The position numbers were made by a program, and so were the translations under genes. Positions 54,007 through 61,700 of a stretch of DNA of 64,000 nt are shown one piece after another. The DNA lies in the NCBI GenBank assembly GCA_000403255.2, contig KE159593.1:67969-131968 (forward strand). The letters are read 5' to 3'. Numbering within the stretch: position 1 is the first letter of the stretch; each line of letters begins with the position of its first letter. The notes under the pieces are model-generated. The model had not been told where the DNA came from. It made no database searches and saw only the letters and a list, made by a program, of their open reading frames with translations. Source of the DNA: Lachnospiraceae bacterium 3-1 (GTDB lineage Bacteria > Bacillota > Clostridia > Lachnospirales > Lachnospiraceae).

Positions 54007-56212
54007 AAAAGTAGATGACAAGCCTATGGTGATTCACACAAAGGAAAAGCCCAAACTGAAAGTAAAGGGAGCGCCGGAAACAAAAATCAAGGGCAGGAAT
54101 GTCCTTACCGTACAGCATGGACCGAAGATTGCCGGAAGTGCGTCAGGGAAAAACGTGGCGGCAGACGCAAAGATAAAGTTAAAAAGGAGTTCCGTCCATG
54201 TTACGGATAAGAAAAAAACGGTGCAGACAAAAACGGCGGCAGACGGCATGGAATACAGGGGCAGAAATGGCGGCGGAACTGTACAGGAAAGAAAAGGAAA
54301 CGGAACAACACAAGGCAGAAGCGGCGGCGCAACCGTACAGGGCAGATATGGCAGCGGAACAACACAAGGCAGAACCGTACAGGGAAAATATGGCGGTGGA
54401 GCAACACAAGACAGAAGCGGCGGCGCAACCGCACAGGACAGATATGCGGACAGAAACACACAGGGCAGACAGGGGAAAGAACAGGAAGTGCGGCAGTCCG
54501 TGAATAAAGAAAACCGTATGTATGCAAAGCAAACAGGGTTTGCTTCGTACCGTGTAACAAAAGCGAAAAAAGAGGCGGCAGTCAAAAAGAAGCCTTCCCT
54601 TCCTTCCGGTACTGCTTCAGTGGCGGCTAGGACTGCATTAGATGAAATGGAGGGCGGCAGTGAAATCCATGATGCGTACATGGCGGCTTACACGCTGGCG
54701 AAGCCTGCCACAAATGCCGTGGATGCAGGCAGGAACCTTTACCGTTCAAAAGCGGCAAAAGCAAAACAGGATAAACTCAGGAAAAAACAGTCCAGAAGCC
54801 GTATCAAGGAAAAGGCTGTAAAGGAAAGTGCGGTCAAGACAGCAAGGAAAACCGCACAGACGGCGGCAAAGGAAACCGCAAAGGAAACAGGGAAGAAAGC
54901 GGCGAAAGAAACATCAAAGGCGGCGGCAAAGACGGCAGCAGCCACAGCAGGAACAGGGGCAGGCGGCGTACTTGTTGGAATTGCAGCAGGAGAAGCCGCC
55001 GGGATTGCAATGGATAAGCGTGATGTGAAAAATTCCACCAGAAACCGCATGATAAAGCTGTTTGTGGCAAAAATGCGTCAGGAAGATAATCAGGATAATA
55101 TCGGGAAGGCATTAAAGGACATTGTTCTGATGCGTTTTTCCATGATGGCAAAGTATGTCGTGAAGTATGTGGGGCTGTTTCTTCTTGCGTTGTTTGCGAT
55201 AGTGGCGCTCATTGCGCTTCCAGTCATTGCTGTCATAGCGGTTATCTACAATTCGCCGTTTGCGATATTCTTCCCTTCCATATCGTCGGGGGAAACAACA
55301 CAGGAAGTCTTGTCGGCATATATGTCGGAATTTAATGATGAGGTCAATGCGGAACTGAATGACCATGCCGGATATGACACAAGCGAGAAAATCTATGTTA
55401 ATTATGAAGGTTCCGGCACACCGGACAATTTCTGTGACATTCTCATGGTCTACATGGTAAAGCACGGGGACGGCGACACGGCAACGGATATGACGGATAA
55501 GGCAAAGCAGAACCTGAAAATCATATTTGACGATATGTGCAGCTTTCGCATTACCAGTAGGACGGACACGGAGACAGACGAAGAAGGCAACACGACAACC
55601 ACGACGGTCAAAGAGGTCCGTGTGGAGCTGAAATCGTGTTATGACATGGTTTCCGTATACGGCTTCAATGCCGAAGAACAGGAAGTCCTTGCACAGCTTA
55701 TGAACCCGGAGTACCTTGCAATGCTCGGCTATACTGGCGGCGGAGGGGGCGGCGATCCGGGGGAAGGGATTTCGCCGGAACAGTATCAGGCAATCGTGGA
55801 TGCCATTTCTGACGAAAACGGAAGGAAGGTTGTGGCGTTTGCGTTGTCAAAGGTAGGATACCCGTACAGTCAGGCATACCGTGACAGCGGGAATTATTAT
55901 GACTGCAGTTCCCTTGCCTACTATGCCTGGCGCAGTGCGGGCGTAAGCATCATGTATGAGGGTTCCAATACGGCGGCAAGTGAGGGAAAGCTCTGCTATG
56001 ACAACAACCTGCTTGTGAACTATGACGAGATGCAGCCGGGGGATCTGATATTTTACAGCTATGACAGGAACGGGCGCTTCATGAACATCACACATGTGGC
56101 AATTTATGTAGGGAACGGAAAGGTGGTGGAGGCTGCAAACACACGCCTTGGCGTTGTGTACAGACCAGTGCAGGGGCGTTCTTCCATTGTCTTTATAGGC
56201 AGACCAAGATAG
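53996..56212 (+). CDS. Membrane-anchored NlpC/P60 peptidoglycan hydrolase of the mating channel
   Basis: The start TTG 53996 gives N-I-K-K-V-D-D-K-P-M-V-I-H-T-K, the typical beginning of this family. The 738-residue protein has a long basic, Gly/Gln-repeat cytoplasmic part (about residues 85-170), Lys/Ala-rich helices, a transmembrane helix near residue 400 (Y-V-G-L-F-L-L-A-L-F-A-I-V-A-L-I), an outer middle domain, and a C-terminal NlpC/P60 peptidase. The likely catalytic Cys is in Y-Y-D-C-S-S-L-A-Y-Y and the His in I-T-H-V-A-I-Y-V-G. It opens the peptidoglycan for the transfer channel. Confidence 0.88.
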   Translation: MNIKKVDDKPMVIHTKEKPKLKVKGAPETKIKGRNVLTVQHGPKIAGSASGKNVAADAKIKLKRSSVHVTDKKKTVQTKTAADGMEYRGRNGGGTVQERKGNGTTQGRSGGATVQGRYGSGTTQGRTVQGKYGGGATQDRSGGATAQDRYADRNTQGRQGKEQEVRQSVNKENRMYAKQTGFASYRVTKAKKEAAVKKKPSLPSGTASVAARTALDEMEGGSEIHDAYMAAYTLAKPATNAVDAGRNLYRSKAAKAKQDKLRKKQSRSRIKEKAVKESAVKTARKTAQTAAKETAKETGKKAAKETSKAAAKTAAATAGTGAGGVLVGIAAGEAAGIAMDKRDVKNSTRNRMIKLFVAKMRQEDNQDNIGKALKDIVLMRFSMMAKYVVKYVGLFLLALFAIVALIALPVIAVIAVIYNSPFAIFFPSISSGETTQEVLSAYMSEFNDEVNAELNDHAGYDTSEKIYVNYEGSGTPDNFCDILMVYMVKHGDGDTATDMTDKAKQNLKIIFDDMCSFRITSRTDTETDEEGNTTTTTVKEVRVELKSCYDMVSVYGFNAEEQEVLAQLMNPEYLAMLGYTGGGGGGDPGEGISPEQYQAIVDAISDENGRKVVAFALSKVGYPYSQAYRDSGNYYDCSSLAYYAWRSAGVSIMYEGSNTAASEGKLCYDNNLLVNYDEMQPGDLIFYSYDRNGRFMNITHVAIYVGNGKVVEAANTRLGVVYRPVQGRSSIVFIGRPR
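54258..54470 (+). repeat. Imperfect tandem repeats in the NlpC/P60 gene
   Basis: Units of about 24-36 bp encode variants of G-G-x-T-V/T-Q-G/D-R-x-G (for example N-G-G-G-T-V-Q-E-R, S-G-G-A-T-V-Q-G-R, G-S-G-T-T-Q-G-R). Such repeats can change copy number by slippage. They lie in the predicted cytoplasmic, disordered part of the protein. Confidence 0.6.
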
Positions 56213-56222
56213 GTGGTGGCAT

Positions 56223-56828
56223 ATGGGAAAAAAGAAAGAAAAAGAAAATCTTGCAGAGGAGATGGCAAAGTCATTTGAGCGGTGGGAGTACCTTATGGAG
56301 CATGGCGGCAGCGATCCGTTTTACCCGGACGGCGGCAGTCTGAACCTTGTACGGAACCACATCATTTATTATAAGCAGAAAATGGTAGAGGAGTACGGCA
56401 GGGATTATGAAAAATACCCGGAGATTTTCTACCGGGAGCCGCCGCCGGAAGTGGACAACGATTATATGGCAAGGGCGGGGGAAATAAAGGACGGTGCGGC
56501 GCAGGCGCTGGAATATTATCTTTCCGATCCCAATTTCCACTATCTCCTTGCAAACAGGGATATGCTGACAGAAAAAGAGGCAAAGCAGATCAGCCTTTAT
56601 AACGTGCTTGGTTATGCTTCGGGACTTGCAAGCGCCATCAAGGACGGGGATCTGATTTCAATGCGCCGTCATGCGGGCAGACCGGAGGGGTATCTGGAGT
56701 CCTTTGCCCAGTGTGCCTCACGGATGATGAAACTGATAAGTGAAAAGAAAAAAGAGCCGGAACTGGTGCAGGAGAACGTGCAGCTTTCCCTGTTCCAGTT
56801 TGGCATGGAAGCAGGGCAGCGACGGTAA
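56223..56828 (+). CDS. Conserved ICE protein of unknown function
   Basis: This 201-residue soluble protein begins M-G-K-K-K-E-K-E-N-L-A-E-E-M-A-K-S-F-E-R-W-E-Y-L-M-E. It is helical with several conserved-looking aromatic stretches (N-H-I-I-Y-Y-K-Q-K-M, E-I-F-Y-R-E-P-P-P-E-V). No catalytic motif seen. It follows the peptidase gene by 10 bp. Such proteins are shared by Tn1549-like elements but have no known job. Confidence 0.65.
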   Translation: MGKKKEKENLAEEMAKSFERWEYLMEHGGSDPFYPDGGSLNLVRNHIIYYKQKMVEEYGRDYEKYPEIFYREPPPEVDNDYMARAGEIKDGAAQALEYYLSDPNFHYLLANRDMLTEKEAKQISLYNVLGYASGLASAIKDGDLISMRRHAGRPEGYLESFAQCASRMMKLISEKKKEPELVQENVQLSLFQFGMEAGQRR

Positions 56829-56861
56829 GCGCTGCCTTTTATGCGGATAAAAGGAGGAAGT

Positions 56862-57764
56862 ATGAAATTAGAAGATATGGTTATGGTGGTGGAAAATCAG
56901 AAAGGGACGGAAACAAACTTCTTGATGGACCTGACAGACTACATGAAAGAGATATGGAGCAGGTTTGCGGAGCCTGTGGCAGATGCTATAGGCGCATTGT
57001 ATAAAACAAAAGAAGGAGGGACGGATTGGAGCGATCTGTATTTTGCGGCAAACAAAAGTGTACATGCATCATTCTGTACAGGAGAGCCGCAATTAAGAGG
57101 ATTCCTTGCCGGGAAATTCAACAATGGCGAATGGTCATTTGATGAGGGGCGCTGTTCTAAGGAGTGTCTTGATGTCCTGCGGATTTATAACCTGAAACCG
57201 GATGGACAGCCTTTATTCCCATACCTGCATTACGAGCCTGTGGAGCATACTTTCCATGCCGGGGAGGTGCTGCATAACATGAACGGGAACGATTACCGTG
57301 TGCTTGCAGCATTAAGCCCTGATGACCTGCTGGTAATGAGCCTGACGGACAGCCAGCTCATAGTAGGGAGAGGCGTAAAGCTATATGAGAGATACCCCAA
57401 AGGGGAACGTCCCGATGATGACAGCGTGGTTACGGGCATAGAGTGGGATCATGGCGTTTATCTTGGGAGTGATATTACAAGGGTTGATTTTGACATTCTG
57501 AAACAGGAGTACGGGGAGCCGGACAGGGTGGAGAATGTTTCAGACCTGCGGGATATGGTACGGAAGAATTTCTGGATGCAGAAAAACGTGGAGATGAAGG
57601 AAGGACTTCCGGGCAGGGTAAGGAACGCTGCAAGGGACGGTCTGGAAGATACTTTTGGGACAAGCGAGCCGGACGTATTCGATAAGATGCTTGACAAGGG
57701 GATGTATGACGGAATGTACCATGCAAAGGAAGAACAGAAACAAATATCAGGACCATCACGGTAA
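56862..57764 (+). CDS. Conserved ICE protein of unknown function
   Basis: This 300-residue protein starts at ATG 56862 after AAAGGAGG; a longer start at 56841 would place that site inside the gene. Highlights are L-M-D-L-T-D-Y-M-K-E-I-W near the start, a Y-R-V-L-A-A-L-S-P-D-D-L-L-V-M-S-L core, and a helical end with E-V/D-x-F-D-K-M-L-D-K-G-M-Y-D-G-M-Y. It may be a polyvalent-associated domain protein. No signal or membrane segment. Confidence 0.6.
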   Translation: MKLEDMVMVVENQKGTETNFLMDLTDYMKEIWSRFAEPVADAIGALYKTKEGGTDWSDLYFAANKSVHASFCTGEPQLRGFLAGKFNNGEWSFDEGRCSKECLDVLRIYNLKPDGQPLFPYLHYEPVEHTFHAGEVLHNMNGNDYRVLAALSPDDLLVMSLTDSQLIVGRGVKLYERYPKGERPDDDSVVTGIEWDHGVYLGSDITRVDFDILKQEYGEPDRVENVSDLRDMVRKNFWMQKNVEMKEGLPGRVRNAARDGLEDTFGTSEPDVFDKMLDKGMYDGMYHAKEEQKQISGPSR

Positions 57765-57782
57765 AAAAAGGGGGAAAACCAC

Positions 57783-58154
57783 ATGGAAAGAATGACAGGA
57801 AAAGAAACGGTTAAAAACATGGAGCATCTTGTAAAGCTGCTGCATAAGGAGTGGGAGCGCTCCGGCAGGACAAAGGCAGAAGTGTCCATAGACATTACGG
57901 ATAAAAATAAAGTCGGGGCAAAACTTACGGCAGAGATTCAGGAAAGGCAGAAGCAGCTTGAGACGGCGGGCATGGACTTTAAGGAGTGCATGGCGCTTTC
58001 CAAAGAGAATTTTATCCTCCTGCGCCTTGCAAGGAAGATAAAGAAGGCAGAGGACAGGGCAGGACGGCGGGAAAATGCCGTTTCCTTTACCGTGGAGATG
58101 GATAAGGAAGAATATAAACTTTTCTCCATGCTGATAAAAGTACAGGAGGCATAG
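57783..58154 (+). CDS. Small helical ICE protein
   Basis: This 123-residue, strongly helical and charged protein begins M-E-R-M-T-G-K-E-T-V-K-N-M-E-H-L-V-K-L-L. I see no domain I can name. It precedes the MT-A70 gene by 5 bp in the same operon. Confidence 0.6.
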   Translation: MERMTGKETVKNMEHLVKLLHKEWERSGRTKAEVSIDITDKNKVGAKLTAEIQERQKQLETAGMDFKECMALSKENFILLRLARKIKKAEDRAGRRENAVSFTVEMDKEEYKLFSMLIKVQEA

Positions 58155-58159
58155 GCATA

Positions 58160-58723
58160 TTGGGAAAGAAATATAACATCATTTATGCCGATCCACCGTG
58201 GCAGTACAAGGTGTATTCCAAAAAGGGGGAAGGCAGGAGCGCAGAGAACCATTACCACACCATGAACATTGAGGATATAAGGTCATTGCCTGTTGGAAAT
58301 ATAGCCGATGACGACTGTATCCTTTTTTTGTGGATCACGTTCCCCTGCCTGCTGGAAGGCATCTCTGTCATGCAGGACTGGGGTTTTACCTATAAGACCT
58401 GCGGGTTCAACTGGGTAAAACGGAATAAGAAGGCTGACACATTCTTTATGGGGCTTGGATTCTGGACACGTTCCAATTCGGAAATCTGTATTCTTGGAAC
58501 AAGGGGCAGACCAAAAAGGGTATCGAAAGCTGTCCCGCAGGTGTGTGACGCACGGATCATGGAACACAGCAAAAAGCCGGACGTGGTACGGGAGCGCATT
58601 GTGGAACTGTGCGGGGATCTGCCACGGATAGAACTGTTCGCAAGGCAGAGATACGAAGGATGGGACTGTCTTGGGGACGAGATAGACGGCAGGGACATCC
58701 GGGAAGCAATATTGGAGGTATGA
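58160..58723 (+). CDS. MT-A70-family N6-adenine methyltransferase
   Basis: The start is TTG 58160 (G-K-K-Y-N-I-I-Y-A-D-P-P-W-Q-Y-K). The 187-residue enzyme carries the catalytic D-P-P-W motif at about residues 10-13 and later N-S-E-I-C-I-L-G-T-R-G and R-I-E-L-F-A-R-Q-R-Y-E-G-W, all typical of MT-A70 methylases. It would methylate adenine, adding to the protection by the TSPPY enzyme. Phage and ICE copies usually act on DNA. It ends 3 bp before the giant gene. Confidence 0.9.
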   Translation: MGKKYNIIYADPPWQYKVYSKKGEGRSAENHYHTMNIEDIRSLPVGNIADDDCILFLWITFPCLLEGISVMQDWGFTYKTCGFNWVKRNKKADTFFMGLGFWTRSNSEICILGTRGRPKRVSKAVPQVCDARIMEHSKKPDVVRERIVELCGDLPRIELFARQRYEGWDCLGDEIDGRDIREAILEV

Positions 58724-58726
58724 TGA

Positions 58727-61700
58727 ATGAGCGCAGACACGAAAACATCAAAGCTGTATGATGCCGCCATAGACGAAGTGACCGCAAGCGGGCAGGCATG
58801 GAAAAGCATATGCAGGCTTACAGGGCAGCTCTACCGCTATGAGTTTGACAATATCCTCATGGTCTACAAGCAAAGACCGAGGGCAACGCTGATTGCGGAT
58901 TTCGACACATGGAAAATGGTAGGGCGGTATGTAAGGCGTGGCAGCAAGGGTATCGCAATTTTCCCGTCAAGAGCCTTAAAACCGGATATGCGGTATGTTT
59001 TCGACATATCCGATACCGGGGGCAGGGAAAGCAGGCTGACATGGGAGCTTGACCGGAACACCGTGAAAGCATATGCGGCATGGTTAAGGGAAAAAGAGGG
59101 CGCTGCCCTGCCCGGAGGGAAAGAATCTGATAAATCTTTCCTAAAAGACTTTACAGAAAGACAGATCGGAGTCATAATGGACTCAGAATTTGGTGAACGC
59201 ATTACCGAGTTCGTGAATCTGGCTGGAAACAAACAGATAACAGAGAATGGCAGAGCGCAAGAGATTACGGCAGTGGAAGCGTTAAAAAGAAGCGTCATGT
59301 ATGCGGTATTTACAAGATGCGGCTTTGACCTTCCCACTGAAAAACAGGATTTCTCCTTCATTACCGCATTTACAACAGAGGAGGAAGTCTACCGTTTAGG
59401 ATCTCTGCTCAGCGATATATCCTGTGGCGTGCTGAGAGGCATTGCAAAAGATTTAAAGCAGATGGAAGAAAGGAGTATTGCAAATGGCAGAGATAACAAT
59501 GACGTATCACGAGGGAACGGACGGGATGCTGTACCCGGACATCACGACACCGGAGGAAACGGTGAGCATGACAAACTTAGGGAAGTTCGCAGTGAGGGCG
59601 ATGGAGTACCTGAAAGAGAACCACAACAGCAGATACCGGACGCTGCGGAGATTCGGGAAACTGGCAGAGAAGATGCAGGAAGTGGAGGACGAAGCGAACC
59701 GGATGATGGACGAGCTGGAGGGCAGCTACTTAAAGAACAACCCGCCGAAGGACCAAAACTCGACAATGGAGATGTGGCAGCTACGGCAGCAGGCGAGGAT
59801 GCAGGCAGAGGAAATCGTGATGAACGAAGTAGTGATGAAGTTCCATTAGGGGACAGCGGACAACAGACAGAGGAAAATGAACAGCAGAATATAAGGAAAG
59901 CAGAACTTGACCGGGAGATTGAGCAGGAACTGAATGAGATCAATTCTTTGGGGAGTTCGGAAACGCAGAAAGGAAGCTATGAACAGGCTTCCTTTTTGAT
60001 TGCGGCAAACGGGGATATAGAGGTTCCCAAAGAATATTCCTACCAGAAACCGGAACAGGCGCTTACCGTGCCGCATGAGTATGTGAAACAGGTGCTTATG
60101 AGGGGCGGCGTGTTTTCGGGCAGTAAAAAACGCATTTATGCAATGTTTCAGGATATTTCCGATCCGGGGGAGCGTGTGAAGGCAGTCCGTAAGGAATACG
60201 GACAGGGCGGTGCAGGCTGGCCCCTTGAGGGGGACGGGCTGCACGGATATGACACATTCCATGCAAAAGGACTCCGTTTCCAGTGGCGTGAGGGCGGGAC
60301 AGAAATAGAAGGCTATATGAACTGGAAAGCCGTGGAGCGTGAACTGGGTGCGCTGATCATGACGGGGGAATATTATACGCCTCCGAAAGCATTTGATCCC
60401 GACAAAATATCGGCGGCAGTATGGCAGGAGCCTATGGATGAGTTTTTCCAGAAAAGTTTCTGGAGTCCGGTCCCAAACATGCTGTTATATGAAGTATTTA
60501 CAAAAGAACTGCCCATGAGCGATAAAGCGCAGTTCATCGAAAGGGTACTCTGCCGGAATCCGTATGCAGCCAGCACAGAGAATAACCTTGAGAATGAATA
60601 CGGCAGATGCAATATTGAACAGAACAACGAGGGGATTTCCATTGAATATTTTGATGGGGAAGGCACGAAGTGGAAAACGGAGCTTGACTGGTGGGACTGT
60701 GCGGCTTATGTGGAAAGCATGATAGCTGACGGGGCATACCAGACACATGAGCCTTATGACAAAATCGGGGAAATCATGGAGGAACACCCTGCCGCCACAT
60801 GGATAAAAATTTTAAAAGAGGATACGGACAGGTATCTCTCGGAGGATGCGGGGCAGCACCAGCAGAACCGCCTTGAGAACCTGCACACAATCCTTGAAGC
60901 CAAAGGCATACGGGAAAAGATTGAGCTGTCATGGGATGATGCTTATGATGAAGTCATAGCCAGCGACGGGGAAAACGTGTGGCACGGCAGGCAGTTTTAC
61001 GACTATCTGTATAATGAAGTGCTTGCGTCTGACAAAATCCGCAGGGACGGCAGTATCCCATATAACGTGCAGCAGCAGTTTGAACATGACAGATTTTCAA
61101 GCCATAACCCGGACAAGACCAATTTTATCCACCGGAAAACCTTTATCACGCTGGAGCTTACCGCAGATGAATGGGAAAAGCAGGAAGAAAGCCTCTGGCT
61201 GGAACCGTTGAAGGGATATTTCAATGAGGAAATCCAGTATATTTCCGTAAAGACGCTGATTTATGACATTTTTACCACAAACTTAAACATGGAAAGCAAG
61301 GCGGGGTTCCTTGCAAGCGTGTACGGGGAGCAGCGGGAAGGCTTCTTCATGTCGGAGTACACGGACAATTCCTTTGGCAAGTGCAAAATCAGCAGGGATA
61401 AGGACGGCATTGAAATCTCCTATCCACGGGCAGACGGAACAAAAGGGGAAAAGCGTGTGGATTACCGCTACTGCGCTGACCTGATCCTGCACATGATAGA
61501 GGAAAATGATTACCTGACGGAAGGAATCTTTGAGCGCTTCAGGGAAGCGCCGGGGGCATTTGCCGCAATGCCGTGGTTCATGGAAATCTACCATGAATAC
61601 AAGGAACGTATGCTGCAGGAGCCGGACTTTGCGGCGGTCAGCATTGACGGGCAGGAGGAAGAACGGCAGGAAGGGCAGGAGACGGAGGCGGCAGCGGAAG

